A stretch of 17,765 nucleotides of DNA. Source: URHD0088 sp041488295 (GTDB lineage: Bacteria > Pseudomonadota > Alphaproteobacteria > ATCC43930 > CGMCC-115725). The DNA lies in contig JBGPOZ010000079.1 in the NCBI GenBank assembly GCA_041488295.1, positions 1 to 17,765 on the forward strand. Reading direction: 5' to 3'. The position numbers were made by a program, and so were the translations under genes. This document shows, one piece after another, positions 7,397 to 15,055 of the stretch. Positions within the stretch are counted from its first letter, which is position 1, and each line of letters opens with the position of its first letter. Under the pieces are notes generated by a model. It was not told the origin of the DNA, ran no database searches, and was given only the letters and a program-made list of their open reading frames with translations.

Positions 7397-9091
7397 TTGA
7401 TCAGGCGCATCCGGTTGATCTCTGGGCTGACCCTCTTCAGCTATCTCGTGACGCATTTCGTCAATCACAGCCTCGGCCTCGTCTCGCTCGAGACGATGGA
7501 CGACGCGCTCTACTGGATCTATCGCTTCTGGTCGAGCTGGCCGGCCAGCATCGCGCTCTACGGCGCGTTCTTGACGCATTTCAGTCTCGCCCTCTACGCC
7601 CTGTGGCAGCGCCAGACCTTGCGCCTCGGATTTCCCGAGGCGACCCAGTACACGCTCGGGTTCCTCATTCCCGTCATTCTCGCCGAGCACGTGATGGCGA
7701 CGCGCGTCTCGGACACCTTCTACGGTTCCGATTTCGGCTATTACCGCTCGCTTCTCACCGTCTACTTCCATGGCTCGCCCGTGCGCGGAATCCTGCAGGG
7801 CACGGTTCTCGTCATCGCCTGGATCCATGCCTGTATCGGCCTCAGATTCTGGCTCCGTCTGAAGCCCTGGTACCCGGTGGCGCAACCTTATCTCTTCGCC
7901 TTCGCCCTGTTGCTCCCGGTCTTCGCCATGCTGGGATTTCTCGTCGCCGGCGCGCATGTCGCCGCCCTCGCGCAAGATCCCGCATGGGTCCGCGAGACCC
8001 TCCAATTGCGCTATCGGCCGCCGCCGGCGCAGCAGGCCCAGATCATGGACATCGCCTGGGCCCTGCGCTTCTTCTTCGTAGCGTCGGTCGGCGCCGTTCT
8101 CGTCGCCCGGCTCGCGCGGCGGCGCTGGCAGAAGCGGCACGGCGTCTCGCGCATCAGCTACCCCGACGGCCGCTTCATCGACATCCCGCGCGGCGTCACG
8201 ATCCTTGATGCCAGTCGCTTGCTTGGCGTGCCGCATGCCTCGGTGTGCGGCGGCAAGGGCCGTTGCTCGACCTGCCGGGTGCGCGTCCAGGCGCCGCCCG
8301 CGGCGCTGCCGGCGTCCTCGCCCGAGGAGCTGAAGGTGCTGCGCCGAGTCCATGCCGGACCTGGTGTCCGCCTCGCCTGCCAATTGCGGCCGCTGGGCGA
8401 CGTTCGCGTGACGCCGCTGCTGCCGCCGCTGGCGCAAGCGAGCGACGGTTTTGCGCGGCCCGGCTACACGCAGGGCGGCGAGCGCGAGATCGGCATCCTC
8501 TTCGCCGATCTGCGCGCCTTCACCAAGCTCGCCGAGACGCGCCTGCCCTACGACGTCGTCTTCGTCCTCAACCGGTATTTCGCCGCCATGGGCCAGGCCG
8601 TCGAGGAGGCGGGCGGCCATATCGACAAATTCATCGGCGATGGCGTCATGGCGCTGTTCGGCATTCAAAGCGGCGCGGTTGCCGGGTGCCGCCAGGCGCT
8701 GGCGGCGGCGCGCCTCATGTCGGAGCGGCTCGTCGAGCTCAATCGCGCGCTGGTCGATGATCTCGAGACGCCGCTCAAGATCGGCATCGGCCTCCATTTC
8801 GGCCCGACCATCGTCGGCGAGCTCGGCTACGGCAAGGCGGTCTCGCTCACCGCCGTGGGCGATGCCGTCAACACGGCGAGCCGGCTCGAGGCGGCGGCCA
8901 AGGAATATGATTGCGAGCTGGTCGTGTCGGAGGAGCTGATCGCCAAGGCCGCGGCCGATCTCACGGCCTTCCCGCGCCACGAGATCGAGATCCGCGGCCG
9001 GCGGCAGATGCTCGCCGTCCGCACCCTGAAGAGCGCGCGGGAGCTGCCGAAGGCCGAGACGCCGAAGAAGGTCGCCGAACCGGCGGATTGA
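7397..9091 (+). CDS. Membrane redox-linked adenylate cyclase: SdhC-like heme anchor, [2Fe-2S] ferredoxin and class III cyclase domains
   Basis: A 564-residue three-module enzyme making cAMP from ATP. Residues 1-240 hold six membrane helices. Histidines H20/H24, H61, H98 and H144 fall one per helix in helices 1-4, as expected for heme b ligands in an SdhC/FrdC-like anchor. Residues 260-345 are a plant-type [2Fe-2S] ferredoxin with C284-x5-C290-x2-C293 and C328. The class III cyclase domain starts near 365: metal aspartates D371 (FADLRAFT) and D415 (KFIGDGVM), adenine-selecting K411 and T485, and N492/R496 (GDAVNTASRLE). All catalytic positions are present, and K/T indicates adenylate, not guanylate, cyclase. 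The TTG start at 7397 has GGGAGAGG upstream and gives MIRRIRLISGL, typical of the family; a GTG at 7328 would add 23 unlikely residues. Rhizobial CyaC, with a quinone-responsive diheme anchor, is the closest described case I know. Confidence 0.88.
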   Translation: MIRRIRLISGLTLFSYLVTHFVNHSLGLVSLETMDDALYWIYRFWSSWPASIALYGAFLTHFSLALYALWQRQTLRLGFPEATQYTLGFLIPVILAEHVMATRVSDTFYGSDFGYYRSLLTVYFHGSPVRGILQGTVLVIAWIHACIGLRFWLRLKPWYPVAQPYLFAFALLLPVFAMLGFLVAGAHVAALAQDPAWVRETLQLRYRPPPAQQAQIMDIAWALRFFFVASVGAVLVARLARRRWQKRHGVSRISYPDGRFIDIPRGVTILDASRLLGVPHASVCGGKGRCSTCRVRVQAPPAALPASSPEELKVLRRVHAGPGVRLACQLRPLGDVRVTPLLPPLAQASDGFARPGYTQGGEREIGILFADLRAFTKLAETRLPYDVVFVLNRYFAAMGQAVEEAGGHIDKFIGDGVMALFGIQSGAVAGCRQALAAARLMSERLVELNRALVDDLETPLKIGIGLHFGPTIVGELGYGKAVSLTAVGDAVNTASRLEAAAKEYDCELVVSEELIAKAAADLTAFPRHEIEIRGRRQMLAVRTLKSARELPKAETPKKVAEPAD

Positions 9092-9210
9092 TCGGGCGGC
9101 CATATCCGCCGACCCGCCAATCAGGTTCTTCAGGAACGCATCGTCAGGCGCCGGTCGCCGTCTGCAGCTCGCGTCTGCCTTGCGGGAAGGCCGAGAACAT
9201 ATCAACATTC

Positions 9211-9222
9211 ACGCGGGATCGG
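9211..9222 (+). repeat. 12-bp direct repeat, left copy
   Basis: ACGCGGGATCGG, identical to 12264-12275. It lies 54 bases before the start of the unknown gene at 9277, just after an AT-rich patch (AACATATCAACATTC). Either a boundary mark of the unknown two-gene block or a shared promoter-proximal element; too short to decide. Confidence 0.4.
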
Positions 9223-9276
9223 CGGGCATCTGGGGATTCTCGGTGAAGATGACAGCCGATGTGATGGAGGCGCAGC

Positions 9277-10752
9277 ATGCCGAGGGTCGCAAAGCAGGAA
9301 GCCCGCGTCTGGATGAAGAACGTGTTCAGGACAAAACTCGAACTGGAGACCGACAAGCTGCAGGAGATGGCGGCGGACGGCCCCGAAGGCGAGGGCACCG
9401 TGCGCGGCAGTTCGACATTCTACTACTCGCGCAATATCACCGACGAGGTGCTGGCGAAGATCGGTGGACCGCCAAGATACCTGGATCCCAAGAAACAGGA
9501 CATTGCGCTGACGATCGGCTGCGACCTGCCGAAAGGCCTGTGGAAGGTGTTCAGCAATGACGGCATTGTTGAAAAAGCCTACTTCCTCGTGAATGGTCTC
9601 TCCGCAAAGGCCGTCGATGGTTTCGCGGATACGTATAAGTCATTCGACAGTACCGCGTGGGAGAACCGGCCGTTCGAGGGCATGTCCGGGCAGGAGTTTT
9701 CCGCCTCGAAGGAGGCGCTCGCGCGCGCCCAAAAAACGTTCGATGAACGCCGTGAAAAGACGATCGCGGAATTTCAGAAAGAGGCGATGGTCGAGATCGC
9801 CAATTTTTTCACCGAGAAAGCCGAGACTTACGCCGACTACAAACGGTACAAAGCGAAGGCGTCCGTCAAGCTTGTTGCCACCAGCGCGGCGCTCGTCGCC
9901 AGCTTGGCCGCACTGGCAACGGCGGCGACGCCGGCGGCGCCGGCAACGATTATTCCCGCGATCACCAGTATCGCATCCTCGGCGCAAAGCATAGGCAAAC
10001 AGATTGCCGACCTCTTCGCTTCCGCCGAGGAAATCGCGGTGGAGATCCGATCTGCGGTCAAAAACCTCAAGATCGAATTTCACGATGGCGCCAGCAACAA
10101 GAAAAAAAACCTAGTCAAAGCTGCCGAATTTGGCAAGGGATTTCTTGGAAGTCTCACTGGAAACGTCTCGGAGATTTTCATCCCCTCCATGAAATATTTA
10201 TTCAATACGGTTGGTCAGCATAAAAGCAAGGTCGACGGGTTGGACGTGGAACTGCACCATATGCGCATCAGCGTAAACCAACTACTCGATGCGCAAGAAT
10301 CCGCCGAAACAATCTTGAACCGGAACAAAAAGCAGTTGAAGGAAAAATTGGACAGCGGGAGTAGGGGCGATTTCGGCAAGGCCATGACCAACGTCGAAAA
10401 GGCGTTGGCGGCGTTAGATGGACTTCAAGCAGAACTGAACCTCATGATCACCGGCAAGATTCCGCACATGATCGAGCGCGTCGAAACCGGCCGGAAAAAC
10501 AATGCCAAACTTCAGAAGACGCTGAAGGACATCGATGAAATGCTCGGGACAAGAGGGCAGAAGCTGATTGGTCCTGCCGCACTCGGAGAGCTCCTCGGGA
10601 CACTGGCCTTGATCGGCAGCGGCTTCGCCAGCACTCCGGCGGCAGATGGCGAAATTCTGGAGAAGGCCATGTTCGGGTTGGAGAAAACGATCGAGGGGCT
10701 CGACCTCGTTCGCGAGTATGCGCCGGAAGCGTGGGAAAAGATCGTCGGTTAA
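9277..10752 (+). CDS. Unknown long helical protein with a central hydrophobic hairpin
   Basis: I do not recognise this 491-residue protein. Residues 1-130 are mixed, with FYYSRNITDEVLAKIGGP and IGCDLPKGLWKVFSNDG. From 138 a long charged helix runs to about 195 (EALARAQKTFDERREKTIAE). Then comes a 41-residue uninterrupted hydrophobic/Ala-rich stretch (198-238) broken by PAAPATIIP, able to form a helical hairpin, then more long helices (318-425, coiled-coil-like) and a second hydrophobic patch at 431-452. There is no signal peptide. A hydrophobic hairpin inside a helix bundle is the layout of alpha-pore-forming toxins, but I see no clear family motif. GGAGG six bases before the ATG supports the start. 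Base composition is nearer 50% G+C in places, well below the flanking genes, suggesting transfer. Convergent with the gene ending at 10841. Confidence 0.75.
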   Translation: MPRVAKQEARVWMKNVFRTKLELETDKLQEMAADGPEGEGTVRGSSTFYYSRNITDEVLAKIGGPPRYLDPKKQDIALTIGCDLPKGLWKVFSNDGIVEKAYFLVNGLSAKAVDGFADTYKSFDSTAWENRPFEGMSGQEFSASKEALARAQKTFDERREKTIAEFQKEAMVEIANFFTEKAETYADYKRYKAKASVKLVATSAALVASLAALATAATPAAPATIIPAITSIASSAQSIGKQIADLFASAEEIAVEIRSAVKNLKIEFHDGASNKKKNLVKAAEFGKGFLGSLTGNVSEIFIPSMKYLFNTVGQHKSKVDGLDVELHHMRISVNQLLDAQESAETILNRNKKQLKEKLDSGSRGDFGKAMTNVEKALAALDGLQAELNLMITGKIPHMIERVETGRKNNAKLQKTLKDIDEMLGTRGQKLIGPAALGELLGTLALIGSGFASTPAADGEILEKAMFGLEKTIEGLDLVREYAPEAWEKIVG

Positions 10753-10840
10753 CGACCCGAAAGACGATGCGCGCGCGACGGCGCCGCGCTCCCGGCCGAC
10801 ACCCGACCGGAAGCGATCCGCGTTCCCACCGCAAGGCGGG

Positions 10841-12010
10841 TCAGTGCAGATTGGCCTGCAGCGCCTTCAGACTTGTGGTCATCGTCGTGCCGATGCTCAA
10901 TTTCACGCCGAACGGGGTGTCCCCGTCGAGCTTTCGCACCAGCTCGTTCGACTGCGCATAGGCGAGATACTCGTCGATGAGGGCCTTTGCTTCCTTGAGC
11001 AACGCGTCGCGCTCCTTCGATGCAATTTTTTCATTGAACATTTCGTCGAGCGTATCGATCAACCGCTCGTCGAAGCTCTGGAGAATGTCGTCGAGCTGGT
11101 CAAGCGAATCGAGCGCCGCGGTTTCTTCCGGATCGCCGTCGAATTCATCGGCGACGGCTCGCTTCAAGCTTGCGATTTCCGATGCGACACGCTTGCGCAC
11201 AGACTCCCAGATCAGGCGGCATTTCTGCATTCGCACGAAGGGATCGGACCCAGACGCCGCTTCTTTGCCAGCTGGCGGCTTCTCGTCGGCGACGGCCTCG
11301 GTGCCGAGACGCGCGGCCGGGGCGGTCTGTTTCAGCGCGGTCTTCAACTCGGTGTTCATCGCTTCGAGCGCCGTGTCGACACCGGCATAATCGGCGCCCT
11401 CCAGGCGATGTCTCGCCTCGTTCAGATGGGTCGTGGCGGAGACCACGGCTGCCCGAATCTCCGGACGGGTTTGGACCAAACCGGCGATCTTCTTGACCTG
11501 TTCTGTGGCCGCCTGGATCTTCTGGCCATAATGGGTCGCCCGGTCATCCGGCGCCGTCGTGCCCGGTGCGTCGGGCTGCGCCTGGGACGGCGCGAGCTCG
11601 GCGTCCGCGGTATCGTGCAGGTCCTCGGCGAACTCGACCGCCTCCCACTGGTCGGGCTGCCACAATCTTACCTTCTGGCTCGGCGGCGTGACTTTGTAGA
11701 GCTTGAAATATTCGGCGAAAGCCTTCCGCACGGCGGGTTCGTTGGCGGCTTTCAAGACTTTGACATGGACCTCGCCCTCTTCGAAAATCACCTGACCGAT
11801 CGCCACCGGCTTGAACGCCCCGAGAGATCTCGACATGGTTTGAAGCTCGGACAGTGCGTTCGTCGGTTTCTTGGTCGAGACCAGGATGACCGGTTGCTTC
11901 GGCGTTTCGCCGATCACCAGAGACCGGTTCTTGCCCGGTTCCCCGTCCTTCGGCGCCGTCTGCTTGATCAGCGCAGTGAAGGCCTTCGCAGCCACAGCCC
12001 CATGCTCCAT
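10841..12010 (-). CDS. Unknown three-part protein with coiled-coil C-terminal region
   Basis: I do not recognise this protein. From the ATG at 12010 it has 389 residues; GAGGGGGG lies six bases upstream. Another ATG in frame at 12049 (SADILIIRGG) has a weaker site, and the frame is open to 12142. Residues 1-118 look like a mixed fold (SLVIGETPKQPVILVSTKK, IGQVIFEEGEVHVKVLK). A Pro/Ala linker (about 135-156) leads to a helical segment (160-230: RAAVVSATTHLNEARHRLEG). A second linker (231-256) leads to a strongly charged helical C-terminus (258-389) ending with DEYLAYAQSNELVRKLDGDT and PFGVKLSIGTTMTTSL. No signal peptide or membrane helix is seen. It ends 88 bp from the convergent gene's stop. 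The domain order suggests a structural or effector-like protein, but no function can be assigned. Confidence 0.7.
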   Translation of the reverse strand: MEHGAVAAKAFTALIKQTAPKDGEPGKNRSLVIGETPKQPVILVSTKKPTNALSELQTMSRSLGAFKPVAIGQVIFEEGEVHVKVLKAANEPAVRKAFAEYFKLYKVTPPSQKVRLWQPDQWEAVEFAEDLHDTADAELAPSQAQPDAPGTTAPDDRATHYGQKIQAATEQVKKIAGLVQTRPEIRAAVVSATTHLNEARHRLEGADYAGVDTALEAMNTELKTALKQTAPAARLGTEAVADEKPPAGKEAASGSDPFVRMQKCRLIWESVRKRVASEIASLKRAVADEFDGDPEETAALDSLDQLDDILQSFDERLIDTLDEMFNEKIASKERDALLKEAKALIDEYLAYAQSNELVRKLDGDTPFGVKLSIGTTMTTSLKALQANLH

Positions 12011-12320
12011 TTCTCGCCCCCCTCGGATGATCAGGATATCAGCCGACATTCCCCGGATTCCTGATCTAGAGAACCTGATCCTCCGTCCCTGGAGGTTCCG
12101 CCGCAACCAGATTCGATTGCGGCCGCTTCTGTTCGCGGCCAAATCGCCTTGGTGCCTACCCGAGAGGTCGGGACCACCGCTTTCCTGTAGGTTGAGGCGA
12201 ATCTCTGCCGTCGCCCGGATGGTTCGGCGGTTAACCGGACATTCAAATATTCATTGGAGAGTGACGCGGGATCGGATCATCGCCCGGGTTGCGTCCGTGG
12301 GGTCGAGCGAGGGAACGCGC
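12011..12320. other. Divergent intergenic region with palindrome and AT-rich patch
   Basis: About 310 bases between the unknown minus-strand gene and the chemoreceptor. The part up to 12049 (or 12142) could encode an N-terminal extension of the minus-strand gene. It contains an 8-base palindrome GGTTAACC (12229-12236), an AT-rich patch at about 12240-12256 (possible promoter for the chemoreceptor) and the second copy of the 12-bp repeat. TTAACC resembles half of the CtrA site known in alphaproteobacteria, but without a properly spaced partner. No RNA gene or further ORF with convincing content is visible. Confidence 0.4.
12264..12275 (+). repeat. 12-bp direct repeat, right copy
   Basis: ACGCGGGATCGG, identical to 9211-9222. 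It lies 45 bases before the GTG start of the chemoreceptor and, like the left copy, follows an AT-rich patch. The two copies enclose the two unknown genes. Confidence 0.4.
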
Positions 12321-14018
12321 GTGAACATATTCAATCGGCTGACGGTGCGGGCGAAGCTTTTCGTCATGTTGGGAGTCTCGGCGTCATCGCTCGCCGGGGC
12401 GATCGCGATGGGCGCCTATTTCCTCCATCGCTCGATGATCGACGACCGCCTCGCCCTAGCCCGCTCGGTGGTCGAGACGGCTTACGGGATCGCCGGCTCC
12501 CTCCAAAAGGAGGTCGAGGGCGGCAAGATCACCAAGGACGAGGCGCTGGGCCGATTCCGCGAGGTCGTTCATGCGATGCGCTATCGCGACGGGCAGGAAT
12601 ATCTCCTCGCCTATACGATGGACGGCATCTGCATCGCGCATGGCGCAAACCCGCCGCAGGAGGGCACGAACCGGATCGAGGTCAAGGATTCGCACGGCAA
12701 TCTCATCATCGGCGCGATGGTCGCGATCTTGAAGACCGGCAAGACCGAGGGAACGACGACCTATTGGTACCCGAAACCCGGCGAGAAGGAGCCGTTGCCG
12801 AAGCTGACCTACTTCAAGAAGTTCGCGCCGTGGGACGGCTTCATCGGCACCGGCGTCTATACCGACGATGTCGAGGCGGCGTTCCAGGCGATCCTCATCC
12901 GGCTCGTGCTTGCCGCGCTGGTCCTCACCGCGGTCGCAGCGGCAATCGCCTTTCTCATCAGCCGCAACATCAGCCGGTCGCTCGACATGCTGAAGGCGAA
13001 GATGGAAACCCTCGCCGCCGGCAATCTCGATATCGAAATCGTGGAGGCCGAGCGGCGCGACGAGATCGGCGCGATGGCGAAGGCGGTCCGCGTCTTCAAG
13101 GACAATGCCCTGGCCGTGCAGCGCCTACAATCCCAGCAGGACGAGGTCAAGGCGAAGGCGGAGCACGACAAGAAGGCGGCGCTCGCCGCTCTCGCCGATG
13201 CGTTCGAGGCACGCGTTCGCGGCATCACCGAGATGCTCGCCAAAGCCGCTTCCGGCGTGCAGGGGACGGCCCGCTCGATGGCCGAAACCGCTGGGGCGAC
13301 GCGCACGCAGTCGCTTGCCGTCGCGACCGGCGCCAATCAGGCGACGAGCAATGTCCAGACGGTCGCGGCCGCTTCCGAAGAGCTCTCGGCCTCGATCGCC
13401 GAGATCGGACGCCAGGTGGTCCAGGCCTCGCAGATCGCCAAGAAGGCGGCCGAGGACGGCGAGCGCACCAATGTGACGATGACCGGCCTCGCCGAAGCGG
13501 CGCAACGGATCGGCGACGTGGTGCAGCTCATCAACGACATCGCCAGCCAGACCAATCTCCTGGCGCTCAATGCGACGATCGAGGCGGCGCGCGCCGGTGA
13601 GGCGGGGAAGGGCTTTGCCGTGGTGGCCTCCGAGGTCAAGTCGCTCGCCAACCAGACGGCCAAGGCGACCGACGACATCCGCGGCCAGATCGTCGCGATC
13701 CAGGCGGAGACGAAGGCCGCCGTCGAAGCGATCCGCGCCATCTCGCAGACCATTCTCGAGGTGAACGAGATCTCCTCGTCGATCGCGGTGGCCGTCGAGG
13801 AGCAGTCGGCGGCGACGCAGGAGATCACGCGCAACGTCCAGCAGGCGGCGAACGGCACGCACGAGGTCTCGGAGAACATCGCGAGCGTGAACGAGGCGGT
13901 CGACAAGACGGGCGAGGCCGCCGTGGAGATGCGGGGCGCCGCCGACGAGCTCGTCGCGCAAACACAGAACATGCGCGGCGAGGTCGACCAGTTCCTCGCG
14001 ACGGTGCGGGCGGCCTAA
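12321..14018 (+). CDS. Methyl-accepting chemotaxis protein with sCache sensor domain
   Basis: A 565-residue membrane chemoreceptor. Order: helix 1 (about 13-35), a periplasmic single-Cache domain (40-188) with the typical MRYRDGQEYLLAYTMDGICI and LTYFKKFAPWDGFIGTGVYT, helix 2 (190-213), HAMP (about 212-266, ending RRDEIGAMAKAVRVFKDNA), then the signalling domain whose hairpin tip (about 405-445) carries the near-invariant LLALNATIEAARAGEAGKGF. sCache_2 domains usually bind small organic acids; the ligand here is unknown. There is no C-terminal methyltransferase-binding pentapeptide (it ends FLATVRAA), as usual in alphaproteobacterial receptors. I chose the GTG at 12321 (MNIFNRLTVRAKL); the open frame extends to 11871, but that part is antisense to the neighbouring gene. 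No other chemotaxis gene is nearby. Confidence 0.93.
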   Translation: MNIFNRLTVRAKLFVMLGVSASSLAGAIAMGAYFLHRSMIDDRLALARSVVETAYGIAGSLQKEVEGGKITKDEALGRFREVVHAMRYRDGQEYLLAYTMDGICIAHGANPPQEGTNRIEVKDSHGNLIIGAMVAILKTGKTEGTTTYWYPKPGEKEPLPKLTYFKKFAPWDGFIGTGVYTDDVEAAFQAILIRLVLAALVLTAVAAAIAFLISRNISRSLDMLKAKMETLAAGNLDIEIVEAERRDEIGAMAKAVRVFKDNALAVQRLQSQQDEVKAKAEHDKKAALAALADAFEARVRGITEMLAKAASGVQGTARSMAETAGATRTQSLAVATGANQATSNVQTVAAASEELSASIAEIGRQVVQASQIAKKAAEDGERTNVTMTGLAEAAQRIGDVVQLINDIASQTNLLALNATIEAARAGEAGKGFAVVASEVKSLANQTAKATDDIRGQIVAIQAETKAAVEAIRAISQTILEVNEISSSIAVAVEEQSAATQEITRNVQQAANGTHEVSENIASVNEAVDKTGEAAVEMRGAADELVAQTQNMRGEVDQFLATVRAA

Positions 14019-14072
14019 GCAGCCAACCAGCGCGGCTCTCCGCAAGTCTTTGGAGTCTCCGCGTCACGGCGC

Positions 14073-14248
14073 AGCCAAAAAGGTTTTGAACCACCAAGAC
14101 ACCAAGACACCAAGTTCTTTCTGCGCGCAGCGCCGTGAGATCGGTCGTCGCCCGTGACCTCGATCACCGTCAAATACCGATCGGCGCTTCGCGCGTACGC
14201 GTTCCCTTGGTGTCCTTGGTGTCTTGGTGGTTCAAAACCTTTTTGGCT
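14073..14248. repeat. Long inverted repeat with internal 8-bp tandem units
   Basis: Arms 14073-14106 and 14215-14248 are perfectly complementary for 34 bases. After a one-base bulge (14214), pairing continues for eight more (14107-14114 with 14206-14213). The left arm begins AGCCAAAAAGGTTTTGAACC, followed by tandem ACCAAGAC units. The 91-base interior could form a further stem (TCACGGCGC at 14064-14072 against GCGCCGTGA at 14130-14138 is an overlapping alternative). It lies between the convergent ends of the chemoreceptor and the glutathione peroxidase, where it could act as a two-way stop or be a remnant of a non-autonomous mobile repeat. No coding content is seen. Confidence 0.85.
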
Positions 14249-14292
14249 TCGCCCCGAGATGTCAGCGGATCATATATGTAGGGGCCGCAGAC

Positions 14293-14862
14293 TTAACTCG
14301 GCAGCAGCCGCTCGATCTCGGCCGTCACTTCCTTGTCGGTCGGTCGCACGCGCGACGGCCACGCGCCGGCGAGGCTGCCGTCGCCGGCGATCAGGTATTT
14401 GTGGAAGTTCCAGCGCGGCACGCCGGCATCGCCCAACTCCTCGGCGATCCAGCGGAAGAAGGGATGCGCCTTCGCTCCCACCACCTCCTGCTTCTCGGCG
14501 AGCGGAAAGTCGACGGCGTAGTTCGCCTCGCAGAATTGCTTGATCTCGGAGGCGGTGCCGGGCTCTTGCTGGCCGAAATCATTGGACGGAACGCCGAGCA
14601 CGACGAGGCCGCGGTCGCGATATTTGCGCCACAGCGCCTCGAGATCCTCGTATTGCGGCGTGTAGCCGCAGAACGAGGCGGTGTTGACGACGAGGACGGG
14701 TCGGCCGCGATATTGCGAAAGCGGCAGCTTGCCGCCGTCGATCGCGGTGAATTCGAAATCAAAGCCCTGCATGCGCCCGCTCCCGGCTTCCGTTGGTGTC
14801 GCGAGGGCGGCGGCGAGGATGCCGCCGGCCGCCGCCAGCACCGCCGCAACTCTTCTGCCCAT
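14293..14862 (-). CDS. Exported glutathione peroxidase family protein (cysteine type)
   Basis: A 189-residue thiol peroxidase that reduces hydrogen peroxide or lipid hydroperoxides. Residues 1-26 are a signal peptide (RR, an alanine-rich core, then PTEA), so it acts in the periplasm, unlike most bacterial members. The peroxidatic residue is C65 in NTASFCGYTPQY; the rest of the catalytic tetrad is Q99 (NDFGQQEPG), W151 and N152 (PRWNFHKYLI). Cysteine replaces selenocysteine, and such enzymes usually take electrons from thioredoxin-like partners, not glutathione. C111 (IKQFCEANYAVDFP) is the usual second family cysteine. It starts at ATG 14862 with GAGGGA upstream and is divergent from the LysE-family gene. 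Family call firm; reductant unknown. Confidence 0.9.
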   Translation of the reverse strand: MGRRVAAVLAAAGGILAAALATPTEAGSGRMQGFDFEFTAIDGGKLPLSQYRGRPVLVVNTASFCGYTPQYEDLEALWRKYRDRGLVVLGVPSNDFGQQEPGTASEIKQFCEANYAVDFPLAEKQEVVGAKAHPFFRWIAEELGDAGVPRWNFHKYLIAGDGSLAGAWPSRVRPTDKEVTAEIERLLPS

Positions 14863-15055
14863 GATGACGATCCCTCGGAAGCGCGCAAGAGCGGAGCCCT
14901 CACGATAGCGGAAGCGAGGCGCCTTGCGCGATCACGCTCCCGCGAGGCCCATCGCCTCTCCTTCCGGCAAATCGGGTTGCATCGCGCGGGGGCAGGCCAT
15001 ATGACTGGCACCCGCCTCATGCCCTCGGGATCAATCCGGCAATGCCAGCCTCTTC

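Noticed and set aside
9095..9110. GGCGG-N6-CCGCC hairpin after the cyclase stop
   Set aside because: Five-base stem with no U-run; too weak to call a terminator.
7307..9208. 633-codon open frame on the minus strand opposite the cyclase
   Set aside because: Low-complexity Arg/Glu/Asp/Ala composition; the plus strand has complete ferredoxin and cyclase motifs.
10753..10840. Bidirectional terminator between the convergent unknown genes
   Set aside because: The 88-base gap is GC-rich, but I found no long stem and no T-run on either strand.
12229..12236. GGTTAACC as a CtrA site for the chemoreceptor
   Set aside because: Only one TTAA half-site; the usual second half at seven bases is not present, so it is noted in the intergenic entry only.
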